Source: Nereocystis luetkeana (lineage: Eukaryota; Sar; Phaeophyceae; Laminariales; Laminariaceae). Taken from it: 64,000 bases of DNA. Positions 31,988 through 42,712 of this stretch are shown one piece after another. A program made the position numbers and the translations under genes. Within the stretch, counting starts at the first letter, position 1. Every line of letters begins with the position of its first letter. Below the pieces are notes generated by a model, which worked only from the letters and a program-made list of their open reading frames with translations, had not been told where the DNA came from and did no database searches. The stretch covers positions 11,930,961-11,994,960 of the forward strand of contig JARUPZ010000009.1 in NCBI GenBank assembly GCA_031213475.1, in the 5' to 3' direction.

Positions 31988-32660
31988 CACAGATATATAT
32001 ATATATATATATATGACAAACTGTTGACCCTACCCGCCAGCTTCCGATTGGCCCGTGAGATACGGGTCGTGTCGCGGGTCGCGTGACCTTTACGTGCGAG
32101 ATCACTCATCTTGACCCGCGGGTTAGACCCACGGATCCGGCCCGTGGGTCGACACCTTGAGAAAAAGAAACGGTTATTATTCGTGTCCCGCAAGGAGATT
32201 GTGGCCTTGCTGCAGTAAGTATGGATGGATACGGGCATGCGAAAATAGGTTTGACAGTGTTGCAATGTTTGAATGTGATACCGAAGGAGTATTTGTTGAG
32301 TATTGCTACGAGATAAGCCTTTAGACATGAACGCGGGAAATGTTTCAAGTGTCGGATCCGCGGTCCGGACGCGCGGGTCCGAGCCTCGGATCACCAGAAA
32401 ACAACTCGCGGGTCATCCTGGCCCGACCCGCGAGTCATCCGATTCTCGTGAGTCATGACCTGACCCGACTCGTTAGCTTTCCATCACCTACCTCTTGATA
32501 TGACCTGATCCAAAAACAATCATGACCTGAACCGACCCGGCCGCGAGATTCGAAAACCTTTTGACCGACCGGGCCCGACCCGAACCGACCGTGATGCGAC
32601 CCCACCCGATCCGTGATATTTTAAACACCTCTTGACCCGACCCCCGGGGTGGGTCATGAC
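31988..32660. repeat. (TA)n followed by ~640 bp rich in GACCCG/CGGGTC
   Basis: A TA run at 31988-32014, then scattered GACCCG, CGGGTC and related pentamers on both strands through 32660. Looks like a decayed pentamer satellite of the 1204 and 31635 type. Confidence 0.65.
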
Positions 32661-33355
32661 CCGCGAACAGCTCTGGTGTTTTCAAATACTGGTCGTAGCA
32701 ACAAACACGGAGAACACAGCAGACACAATGAAGCGAATTTGCGCAGCACGTTCTCGCCCAAAAGTGGCAAATAATACCCGCATCCAAGATTTGAGTGCCA
32801 TCCCTTTAGTGCTCAGTCAGCGCGCCAATGCCATCGCCATAGCTCCCCATCCTTTGCTTCCCTGCACCCTGACGCTCTCCCAGAAGCAATGCTCCCCCCC
32901 CCAGTCGTAGCACGAGGAAATACAAACAACCAATCACTCCTAAACGACTAAGCGGTACAGGTATATACAACGCGCAGTCTGACAGGGAATCCACGAATAC
33001 CGCATCACAAATCAAACCCTCCCCCCGTGCGCTATAGTGCAGCGCGAGAACACTTCTCTTTCCCGCGAAGCAAGAGTAACGGGCGATTTCCATGCAAGGA
33101 GGCACCGCGGTTGACTCGTGCTGGTCTCAGACGACCGTCTTCTGCTGTAGGCACAGGTGCGAATCAAGGCTGGTGCACGGGTGAGACGAGCGTCTCTCCA
33201 GGATCTGATTCGCGGCACTCCGGGTTAGTCGCCCGGCCAACGCGGCGACTTTCGTCTCGCAGAGAGGTTGACTAACTCTAGGGACAACGTGGAGGTCCCC
33301 ACCTCATTCGGGGGTGACAGTTTCCCATCCCCTAATCACAATCATTCTTCCATAG
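32661..33355. other. No recognised feature
   Basis: Overlapping frames without family motifs. Nothing else seen. Confidence 0.4.
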
Positions 33356-34215
33356 ATGTACAACTCCAACCACTTGGGGAGGACAATGGACACCCGCCGG
33401 ATCGATATCGCCCGCAAAGTGTGGAAGCCCTAACCCCACTCTAGCGGATTCACGGTTTGACTTAGACTGTGGGCTTCATGACAGTGGAACAGAAGTGTAG
33501 GGGTGTAACATAAGCTTGGTATGTTTTTTCTTCCCCGCGATGCTCTTCAGTTTTCCAATATAACCCCGTGGAAATACGGGATCGGGGACACGTATATTGC
33601 CTACAAAAACACCCGCGAGAGGGAAGGTTTTGAACGTCGCCTACACCCCTCCTACGAAGAGACCACATACATGCTCTAGCGCTAACAACACCAGAGAGAA
33701 GAGTGTGGCCGAATAATTAACCTAAAACGTCAAAGGGCAACCCCCAAAAGTGACAAGTTGGCGGTCATGGTTCAAATTTATTCCCGGTTCTCGTACGATA
33801 TGGTACTTTAGGACCACGCCATGAATTCTCTCACCTATGCGCAAGGGTCTGAAATCGTTTTTAACACCCTGTGACGGCCCGTATTGCACAGGGGATGCAG
33901 AAAGCAGAAATATTCCGACTGGAAATCGCCGCCTCGTGGCCAGACGAATCCCGTGTATGATTATAAAAATATGTTCAAAAATTATTCCAGAGCGACTTCA
34001 ATGCACGAAATCAGGTTTGCACGTGTTTTTTGTTTTTGTTTTGTTTTGGTCCCTGTTTTGGTCATATCCCATAGGGCTTGGGCTCACGGTCCATGCCCCG
34101 CTCCACCCGGGGGTGCTAAGACCCCATGCCCGAAAAATCATTACTTCTGTTCGTGTACAACTCCAACAAGTTGGGGACAAAAGCGGACACACCCCGGGTG
34201 GATACCGCCCCGCAC
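33356..34215. repeat. Direct repeat pair (~65 bp) at both ends of this span
   Basis: 33356-33425 and 34152-34215 share GTACAACTCCAAC, TTGGGGA, GGACACRCC and GATAYCGCCC. The sequence between them (33426-34151) contains no recognised gene. Confidence 0.55.
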
Positions 34216-34894
34216 GGTGGCCCTTTCATTGGCGTTCAGAGTGGTACATCACAGCACATTATTAATATGAGTACCACCATCCCAGGTACTTTCATACTAC
34301 AATCGACAACGCAGAGCTACAGCAGTACTGCCACGGGCAGATGCGTGGTTCTCCCCTAGTATATACAGGAGTCTCAAAAGGGGGAAAGCGCTTTATTGTG
34401 AAATTGGTAGGCAAGAACTAACTGTGATCAACTACTAATGAGGCGCGTGAGCGCGAAGCGCGAGCCTTTTTATCTTGGTTTTCCAAGGAAAAAAAAGCCT
34501 GCCCATAATTGCTCGCACACGAGGGTAGGGTGCCTTGTTTAACGCGTTTTGTTTGTGTGTGTGGGTGTCATAGTGGTTCAACATCTGCTTCGGCCACGTT
34601 TGACCATCGCGCTCGACGTACACGGCGTCGATTCAAGTTCCGGCGGGCTCTGCGCACGCACACATACAAACGAAACGTTCTTGTTGTGCTGATGCGTTGG
34701 TAAGTCGTTCATAGTTGGTCGAGCTACGTGCGGCAACATGTGAAGGCACATGGCTGGGCCAATGATTAATAAAAACAGGACCAACAACGGCATCATAACG
34801 GCTTTCGTTTTTGGAGTTCCACATAACGAAACCCAACTCTACGAGTAATCATAGGCAGACCGTGATGTACCACACAGAATACAAATGATTATTC
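34216..34894. other. No recognised gene
   Basis: Contains a GC-rich hairpin-like motif GCGCGTGAGCGCGAAGCGCG at about 34443. Nothing else recognised. Confidence 0.4.
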
Positions 34895-34933
34895 AAGATC
34901 ATGCTGCACATTGTGGGATGGCAAGCCTGATAA
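34895..34933 (+). repeat. Repeat R1, 3' fragment
   Basis: CAAGATCATGCTGCACATTG then GGATGGCAAG matches the end of R1; TACCAGGTA follows at 34938. Confidence 0.65.
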
Positions 34934-35335
34934 TACGTACCAGGTATGTATATATTTGCCCAGCATGATGCATCGCAGATATGACTACTGCAGGCTTTCC
35001 TGAGGTCGCGTCTCATTACCACCAATTACTAGTAGATAGTAAGAACACGGCCCACCTCCCTGCTTGCCCATCTCAGAGAGGGGACACAAATACCGGTGCG
35101 CTCGATCTTCCAGGTTCACGGGTGCTTGGCGCGTTGCCTCGCTCATCCGAAGCGAGCGGTAGGTGACGATGCGGAAAACCACGAGGCGACGGATGGAGAT
35201 AGATAGATGGAGAATAATATCACAATGAATATAATATACCTGGTATTTAATGATTAGGAAGCAAAAGAGTCTTTCATCCCCTTCGTCTCTGCATGCCGTA
35301 AAAAGGAGCCGTACGTATGTTATTCTTAGGCTCAT

Positions 35336-35793
35336 TCTTATCGGAGAGCGTTTTTTTCCATAATTAATTTCCGACGCGTTCTACGATAGAGGTAGCACAT
35401 TTATTTCCGCAAACACGTTTTCTGATCGACGGGGTTCTTTGACCCAAAAACGTTGAAATGCCAATCTTGTTTCGAACAATGGTGTTTCGGTATACTTGGG
35501 GCCATGTGTGAAATCTGATTTTCGCTGACGTCAGTCTTCGGGCGAGGTAGGGAGCTCCTTAAGCGAGGAGCCCCAGAAAAAAAAAATGTGAACCTCTATC
35601 TATCGTAGAACGCCTCTTCCAAAGTTTGGAAATAATTGAAGATATTATGGATCAATATACGGAGGCGCCCTGTCACTATTCGTGATATTCTCCAGATTCT
35701 AAAGGTAGGAAACCAAGTGCGCTACATCTCACATATTTGGGAAAAAAAAACAGAAAAATACGGAAGATTGAAAAATCTCTCCGATGAGAATAA
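35336..35793 (-). mobile_element. ~215-bp MITE (family M4), interrupted by M3
   Basis: Outer ends ATTCTTATCGGAGAGCG and CTCTCCGATGAGAATAA. Removing the M3 insertion, the reverse complement follows 45962-46226: TTTTTCAATCTT, CTGGAGAATATCACGAATAG, GCCTCCGTATATTGAT. Non-coding foldback-ended element. Confidence 0.8.
35374..35614. mobile_element. ~240-bp MITE (M3) nested in M4
   Basis: Ends GCGTTCTACGATAGAGGT and CTATCGTAGAACGCC. Contains GACGGGGTTCTTTGACCC and CTCCTTAAGCGAGGAGCC. The uninterrupted M4 copy at 45962 shows that this is a later insertion. Confidence 0.85.
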
Positions 35794-35879
35794 CCAACCC
35801 CCTTAGCCGCGATCTCCGTAGAAGAATAGCAGTTACACGAATAAAACTCATCGGCACAAACAATCCAAATCATCAGACA

Positions 35880-36225
35880 TTTTTTTTTTTTTTTTTTTTT
35901 TTCCATCCCATTCATTATCTTCGCACATCTTCTTCTCTCTCTCCTTCCAACTCGTAACTCAGATCCGGGGTCACATAGCAGGCTCTTCTCCCCCCTTCCC
36001 GCTACGGTACGTGCCTTCATTTTTATCGCGAGAAGATTTCAGCCTTTTCTTCCCTCGTCGACTCGCATCGAATTGTGCCTACCCACGCTGCAAGGCGCTC
36101 TCAACAATTGAATCCCTTTTTTTATTTTTGCAAATATAGTCAAAAGTCCGACCCTCCTAGGGCTCGAACCCAGGACTCAAACAAGTAGGATTCGAGGTTA
36201 ACCACTTGAACCACCGGGGCGACCA
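35880..36225 (-). mobile_element. tRNA-derived SINE (S1), minus orientation
   Basis: Poly-T of 22 nt at the left (A tail), full body, and intact A (TTCAAGTGG) and B (GGTTCGAGCCC) boxes at the right end. Nearly identical to 11050-11395, so recent. Confidence 0.9.
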
Positions 36226-36390
36226 GTTACCTACATAGATAGGTACGGCTACGACCAACGGTTATGAGTGACACGGTGGCCGTGCAGCGTGACTTAACTA
36301 CGTGGGGCGCGCTCGCCACTGGTTTTTTAGTCGTCATGATGAGGGGAACGTCTGTATTCCAGTCTCAACCACTTTCTACCATTATCCTTA

Positions 36391-36507
36391 ATATTTCGGG
36401 GGACCATAGTTAATAGGACCAAATATTGTTGGTAAAAATTGATAAATAAATAAATGGGTTTTTTTATCTATACCATGGGTCCTATTAACTATGGTCCCCC
36501 GCAATAG
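36391..36507. mobile_element. TA-target MITE (family M1), reverse orientation
   Basis: TA-TTTCGGGGGACCATAGTTAA ... TTAACTATGGTCCCCCGCAA-TA. The internal AAAAACC block is reversed relative to 8323. Confidence 0.85.
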
Positions 36508-36799
36508 TGAACATTCGCGCACGCAAACCGAGTGGAACGCGGATCCGCGTTCGAGAAACACACACCCTTCACTCTGGAGGACCGGGTACGTTCATTATTG
36601 GCATTGATTGGTAAGTTGCTGATACCAGAAAAATGGGAACGAAGCGAAAAATGGGAACGGACAGTTTTTTTTAGAAAGCAAACCAATTGTGTACAACTCC
36701 AAGAAAAAAAGTTGACAGTCCTGTGGGGCTGTACAGCAGCCTTCGAATGAGCTGTCGCTCAGGCTGGAAGTCCTCGGCATCGCCGCGGTAGCCAGCATC

Positions 36800-37010
36800 T
36801 AGAGAAATTACAATAGAGCCAGCGTATATCGCTTTTTGCGCCCACCCGAAGGCACGAGATGGAGCATGACCGTTCTGACGAGCTCCTCTCACAGGGCTGG
36901 CCAAGGGGTTTCGCAGGATCATTTTGGTTCTCTGATACACCGCATGGTTCTGGAGATACGGCTTGGTTCTCATTTTAGGCTTCGTTCCCATTTTTCCGAT
37001 TTGTCTGTTA
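36800..37010 (-). repeat. 211-bp dispersed repeat R5, minus copy
   Basis: Nearly identical in reverse complement to 62668-62878. On the minus strand an open frame (GARQNGHAPSRAFGW) continues through, but several of the few differences change amino acids, so it is probably not a protein-coding repeat under selection. Type unknown. Confidence 0.85.
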
Positions 37011-37372
37011 GAGGTGCTGCTTTCTTATATATAAACTTACTTATGAAACACGTCAGCTGTGGGTACTACGACTGATTAAGTAACTGCTACTCAACTTTAC
37101 AAGCTGCATTTCTTCTTTAGCACTGCCCAGTCACGTGACCAAGTAGGCCGCTAGACTACGACAAGCTACATAACCAACAAAGTGCAGAGTTTACACTTTC
37201 TTTCGGTTTCGATAAATCTCACTGTACTGTGCTGAATTCAGTATAATACGGCTATTCCACTCGTCACCTACTATATGTAATAACAGGTACGTACCTGGTA
37301 GCACCCAGGAGCGCATAGTATCAATCCCATTCACAACAAACACCAAGTATGTATATCGCTATTACGGTACAT

Positions 37373-37495
37373 TATTATTGTTTCTCTTGCCATCCGACAA
37401 TGTGCAGCCTGATCTTCAACATGGATCACTCATAACTCTTTCCCGAAAGAAGAAAACCTCGGAAACAAAAGGAAACCCATGCACCAAGTAAGTCT
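37373..37495 (-). repeat. Dispersed repeat R1, minus copy
   Basis: Reverse complement of 9291-9416 and 44488-44605, including TTTCTCTTGCCATCCG and AAAGAAGAAAACCTCGGAAA. Confidence 0.75.
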
Positions 37496-37545
37496 ACCTC
37501 CCTTCCGTGCATCGAAAAACCTACTACTACTGGTATCTGGTACCA

Positions 37546-37616
37546 GGGTATATATTTATCTTTTCTTTTTAAAGCAGTATTTGGTCCCATTTGTTTACTA
37601 CGGTCCCCCGTAATCG
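37546..37616. mobile_element. M1 MITE, right half only
   Basis: TATATATTTATC, CAGTATTTGGTCC and CGGTCCCCCGTAAT match the right half of M1; the left half is replaced by unrelated sequence. Confidence 0.65.
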
Positions 37617-37667
37617 CGCGGACGCCCGAAAATAATACTGGTCACTACTAACAGTAGGCCAGTGGAC

Positions 37668-38370
37668 TATGCTAGATAACCAACACAATATGTACTCTCG
37701 TGTTCGATATAAGTCCCACCGTGCTGCGTTGACCTCCGGGGTTCTTCCCTCGGCACGTACTCGTACCCAGGAGGGTAGCATCATGACCAATCATATTGTC
37801 GCCAGCGCGCCCGCTCGAAAACCTGGGCTATGCTATATAGCCAACAAAACGTATACTGCGGGTTCGATAAATGCCAACGTGCTGCATTGATATCCGGGGC
37901 TCCCCCCTCGCCACTCCCTCGCCACGCACTGTTACGGGGGACCATAGCAAATAGGGCCTATCTATATGGTAAACTCAAAAGCCTGTATATTACCCATTTT
38001 TACTGACAAAATCTGGTCCTATTCACTATGGCCCTCCGCACCAGTATCCAGGAGCATACTATCATACCTAACAACAATGTCTCCAGCGTGCACGCTCGAA
38101 AACATCAAATATGACGCAAGGTGATATTCGAACGCACAGCACGTATTTTGTTGGTTATATGTCAAAGTCCACTGGTCTACTTAGTCCCAAGTTTTGGCAT
38201 TTCCGAGCGTGCGCGCTGGGACTGTATGAATCCATGCGATAGTATGTTCCTGGATAGTACATACCTAATTTAAAGTAGCACGTGTCGGGGAAAGAACCTC
38301 GGACATTGCAGCACGGAGATATTTATCGAGCCCGAAACTATATATTGTGTTGGGTATACGAGTAGCATAT
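37668..38370. repeat. Cluster of a ~165-bp unit (two direct, one inverted)
   Basis: Direct copies at 37668-37830 and 37833-38103 share AACCAACA, TTCGATAAATGCC-like, GTGCTGCRTTGA, CTCCGGGG-like, CCAGGAG, GCATACTATCAT-like and GCTCGAAAAC. An inverted copy is at 38195-38370 (GAGCGTGCGCGCTGGGA, GCAGCACGGAG, TTTATCGAGCCCG). A decayed copy may lie at 37150-37270. An M1 MITE interrupts the second copy. Confidence 0.7.
37929..38043. mobile_element. M1 MITE inserted in the ~165-bp unit
   Basis: TTACGGGGGACCATAG at the left; CTATGGCCCTCCGCA at the right. The surrounding unit is continuous at 37760-37775 in the first copy, showing the insertion site. Confidence 0.8.
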
Positions 38371-38864
38371 ATATATAGTCCACTTGCCTACGCTAGGTCA
38401 CGCGACTTTGTAGGTAGGCCAGTGAACTATGCTGCATAACCGACGGGTGTAGATCATATTGTTTATGATGTACCCGTACACCCGCTCTTTTATTTATTCG
38501 CCTCGATGTATGGCCGAGGGGATCGGAATACTAGCCTATAGGGTGTTGTCCACGTATAATTACGCTGTTAATACAGTATACCAGTGCCAAACAACGGTAT
38601 GTATATGCACACACAGTAGTAGCATCATACTTCAAAATACAAGTTCCTGGTATCATGACGGGCACTTGGTTCCTGCCATTGATATATAATATGGGAACTT
38701 TTTGGGCGCACTCGCGTGGCAAGCTGCCATCCATGCCAAAGGCGTGGCGCACAATCTGCGTTTCCCCTGCCACACACGGATGATACGGATGGTGGCGAGG
38801 CAGCTGTGCAGTCGGCACCAGCCACCGTGGACGGACAAAGAGGTAGACGGAACAACATTATTCC
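38371..38864. other. No recognised gene
   Basis: A GC-richer stretch at 38700-38850 has open frames on both strands with no known motif. Confidence 0.35.
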
Positions 38865-39480
38865 CCCTTCAATCGATGCCTAACACCAATGGTTGGTTGA
38901 TACATGCGAGGGGGAGACGAAATAATGTTGCCTCTCCAATCAATCGACAAATTGCTTGTACCGAAGGGGCCCCGAATAAGGCTGGCGGGACAAGCAGTGG
39001 GTAAGTAGCTCATCTGTAAACGCACCAGCCACCGTGACCACAGAAAACAGTAGAGTGGTAGCCCCATCAGTCGACATTCCGTGGGCACACGAACAAACTG
39101 TGCGACGGGACGGCTCTTCTTCCATCGACGCCCCACGGGCACCACAAGAAAAAACGTCCGGAAATCTCTCCAATCGTCGACTTATATATCGTGGGCGGAC
39201 ACGGCTAGAGGTAGAGACGGGGTACTACCCACTCGACACCAGTCATCGCAAGCACGAGCGAAGAGACCCGCGGGACAGTAGCTTTCTTCAATACACATCG
39301 TGGACGCAGGCACATACACACAAAGGCCGAGACCGAACCGCTACCTTTCTCTCTATTCCTCCCGATTTCGTGATACCGCATACTAGGCACACGGGAGGAG
39401 GGACACCGACTCTTCAATCAACACTCATTTCCGTGGGCAAAGAAGGCGCCTTCTCTTCGGTGGACCCGCCTGACCATGGA
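38865..39480. repeat. Degenerate ~54-bp minisatellite with an open frame
   Basis: Blocks of the type CTTCAATCGAC, CCGTGGGCACAC and a purine-rich spacer recur about every 52-56 bp (TCGAC at 39071, 39125, 39177, 39233). A 218-codon plus frame (39034-39690) crosses it; because the period is near a multiple of three it stays open, so I do not call it a gene. Confidence 0.6.
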
Positions 39481-39654
39481 GACGGAAAGTCCAAGCCGCG
39501 TTCTTCCCACCTTCTCCGAGGCGATCGATGCGATCGGCATGGGACCGTTTCAGAGTCGGCTCTTGCTGGTCGGTGGAATGGTGAGACTTGCAGCAGATAC
39601 GATCACTATCTTTGTACGTGTAAGATGCCACATGGAATAGATAGGGAGATGAAC

Positions 39655-39725
39655 GATGTTGGGTTCAAGGGATGCGTGGTAAATTATTGAATGACTAAGG
39701 CAGGCAACAAACGAGTACGACACCT
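39655..39725 (+). repeat. Repeat R4, 3' fragment
   Basis: AAGGGATGCGTGGTAAATT, GACTAAGGCAGGCAACAAAC and GAGTAC match the end of R4. Confidence 0.55.
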
Positions 39726-40043
39726 CCTTCAATTCTTCGTTCCTGGTGTTCCTGCGCTGGAGCAAGATTCGGGACAACCTCCGCAAAAAACCTATCGGTT
39801 GATGTGGTCACACCGAAACGTGCACATTGATTGTTGTTGCTTTGTTCGTGCACTACGTATGGCAGTGTACACTCCCCTGTGGATATTGTAAAACAACAGT
39901 ATTACACAGCCAGCTAATATTAAATGGGACCAAACAAAAATGTTAAACACACACCATAACGACCGGGCAACAGTGAGACAGTATACACACGAGAGCTGGC
40001 CGGCCTGCACCCCCCACGTTGCTCAGCGTGAGAGTAAAAACAC
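39726..40043. other. No recognised feature
   Basis: Unique-looking sequence without recognised coding or repeat signal. Confidence 0.4.
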
Positions 40044-40141
40044 CCTCAATCGTTTTAGGACTGCAGTCCCGTTTTGGGGGCAATCCGCTCAAATTCTAAG
40101 TAGTTTGTCCCCTGAAGGGGACTGCAGTCCTAAATTGATCA
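40044..40141. mobile_element. piggyBac-like foldback MITE (M2), diverged
   Basis: Arms TTTTAGGACTGCAGTCCCG and CTGCAGTCCTAAA with GTTTTGGGG/CCCCTGAAG centres. Terminal TTAA is lost. Confidence 0.7.
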
Positions 40142-40520
40142 AGGCTTGGTGAGACTTCGAAAAAGGTAGCTATACCCAGAAGGTGTCACCAATCTCTCTA
40201 TTCGGTGCGTTTATCAATGGTGTGCCGCACATTGCTCAATACCTCCACAACGATCGTTCCACACGCCCGCATTCGGTGCGCCTGATAACGGTGTCCTACA
40301 GCGCAGAGCTCAATGTCTCCACCACGAGTTTTTTACGTCTACATTCTTCAAGGGGGGGAAAGTCCCGACCTCCAGCAGAACAGTTGGCGTCGACATGTAT
40401 GTACAGCCGGGGTTGTGCCTTGTCGTCTTTGCCTAGAAGCATACGTACACAATGATATACTCGGTACTTCCAAATTCCACTAAACAAGAAATCGGCCAAT
40501 AAGGACCCTGGTGGGTGTAC

Positions 40521-40830
40521 AGATCGCCCAGGCGTTCTAGTGGTTAACTTCCAATCCTACTCCTGTCGCCTATGAGGACCGGGTCGAAATCTTGGAGAGT
40601 TTCCATAAATAAATCCCGAACATAGTATGAGTGTTTTTTCTTACCGCGGAAAGCGCGAAAGCTTGAGCTGGTGAAATTCGACGAAAACCGACAAGCAGCG
40701 GGAACGCTGAAATGACGCTCGGCGCGATGAAAAAAGCGGACGACCCTGGGGGGGGAAGTAGGGAAGACACGTTGGACGACGGCGTGTCTGCAGAGAAAAA
40801 CAAAATTCAAGCGAGAAAAAAAAAAGAAGA
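40521..40830 (+). mobile_element. Second tRNA-derived SINE type (S2)
   Basis: Head GATCGCCCAGGCGTTCTAGTGGTTAAC resembles the S1 head but is distinct; a weak B box GGGTCGAAATC follows. The body differs from S1 except for the GCGGGAACGCTGAA and GACGAAAACC parts, and ends in an A-rich tail. Inferred SINE from the layout. Confidence 0.6.
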
Positions 40831-42116
40831 TAACCAACCATTCTCTACACATCTCCATTGCTGATACTATACATGGCAGACATGTGTGGACATCAAAGTC
40901 CCAACAACACCATCAAACCTGACGCACCCCTTGTACTCCCTGTATTTGTTCTCTCCGCGTTTCCCTCGACGACTTTGACGCCATCATATATCATCAGGCT
41001 TGGATGGTCGACGCAATAGAGGTTCTGGTCATAGCCTTTGTGCTCGAAGAGGTGGCGGTGACGTTTGACCTGGGGAGCTTCACGAAAGGCCTTGTGGGCA
41101 GTTCCAGCTTTTTTGGTGAGATAGACGACCATCATCGTCATAGTTAGACCCGCAAGGGCTCCGCATGAATGACTGCCGATCCATACTTCGGGCAGGGGGT
41201 AGGGCAGGGCAAGGCAGTAGTTCGAACTATCCTATTCGACATGACAGTATACCTAAAAACAAAGCTACAGATACACGCACATACCAGGTATACGATAATA
41301 GATGCATGCATATGGAAATTATGAACACGTCAAAGTAATCCCATGGTTGAATTGGCTTGGTACAGAAGTTAGAGTTGGGTGGTCGCACGTTAATGCGGCT
41401 CTTCACCTCTTGCTTACGATGAAAACCGCACTACTAGAGTGGGACCCCGAAATGTCCTGGTACGATGAATTCAGTGCCATACCGGACTAAAGCGGGTCTT
41501 AACATAGTGCGGTACCGCCCTAAAGTGGGATACAAGCAATTCGGGTGGAGTTCAGTTTCGTCGGCGCTAAGGAAAACCGCCGCAGCTGTATACAGTAGTA
41601 TACAGCACAATGTACATGCTTCGTACATACATACCAGTATACATTTGTTTTTTTTGTTTTTGTGGTGGTCACTTTATGTCCAGAACACATATTTTTTTTT
41701 TGTCGGAAAGCTCTCTTTTAGACGGATCGAACCATCGTGTCAGTTTTTTGTTTTTCGTGGTTGCGTGGGTCGGAGTTATTATTTTTATCGACAAAATTTT
41801 GTTTAAGATTATTTATGGAGGCCGGCACAGGCAGTTGTTGCCATTTGTTTTTTGACACCGGTTTTGAACGCATAGCTCGTCCAGGGGCAAACTGCTTCGG
41901 GTGTAGAATATTCTTATTTTTTTTTGAAGCGAGATATATATGGGAAACAAAAAAACACTTTTTCCAGGGTGGAGATGGCAACACTGGCACGATGGATGCC
42001 GAAAACCGAGGACCTTTAACAATCTGGGAGAAGGGATCTTTAGGTTGGTAGGCTATTCAGGTGTTTTGGACCCTGTTGGGATCAAGGTACGGGCGAAGAC
42101 CCAACCCAACCCCTGA
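40831..42116. other. No recognised gene
   Basis: Contains T-rich stretches (41640-41770) and TACCAGGTA at 41282. A 62-codon plus frame (41302-41490) and others have no recognised motif. Confidence 0.35.
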
Positions 42117-42155
42117 CTCTAACCCTAACCCTAACCCTAACCCAAACCCTGACCC
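42117..42155. repeat. Interstitial telomere-like repeat (CCCTAA)n
   Basis: Four exact CCCTAA units (42119-42143) flanked by variants (CCCAAA, CCCTGA) on the right and CCAACC on the left. TTAGGG is the telomere unit of many eukaryotes, including stramenopiles (known). Here it is internal, with repeats on both sides. Confidence 0.75.
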
Positions 42156-42387
42156 CAAACCGCAGCCAAAACGGGTCAAAACTCGCCATAAACGCGGCTG
42201 CGCCGCATTTGCATCGAACCAGGAATTTTCTCGGTTGCGGACGATGATTCCGAAGTGCAGACCACGCTACGCATTTTTCAAGTCAAGAACATTCCTAAAG
42301 ATCCCTTCTCCCAGACTGCTAAACCTACTCGAGGCGAAAACCTCCTCGGACTCGGATGAATTGGACCTGGATCCAGGATCGTTTTGA

Positions 42388-42712
42388 CTTTCCAGCCTAA
42401 CGCATACCGGTAGGAGGTTTTACCCTCGAAGAGCTTCTGGACAAGCCGTGGTCACAGGTAGGTGTCTACCCTTCTCCCCCGGTACGCGTCTTTACTTTTG
42501 GTCGCGCATAGGGTTCAGCATTCCCACTGCTCGTCGATTTTCATCGAATGTACCCAACTCACGCTCTCGCGCTTTCCGCTTATTATTCGATATTTTTTTG
42601 CAAGAAAAAGTCCCTACGAGCATGCACTCGGGGATACTTGAACCCACGAAATTGATCTTGATGGGCACGCGGACCACCTCTTACCATATCACCGGGGACG
42701 CCGGCTACAATA
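42388..42712 (-). mobile_element. tRNA-derived SINE-like element (S3)
   Basis: On the minus strand: a tRNA-like head with B box GGGTTCAAGTATCC near 42642, then a body (CGATAATAAGCGGAAAGCG, CGAAAATCGACGAGCAGTGG) ending at 42388. Its body 42388-42510 recurs at 44930-45048. Confidence 0.6.
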
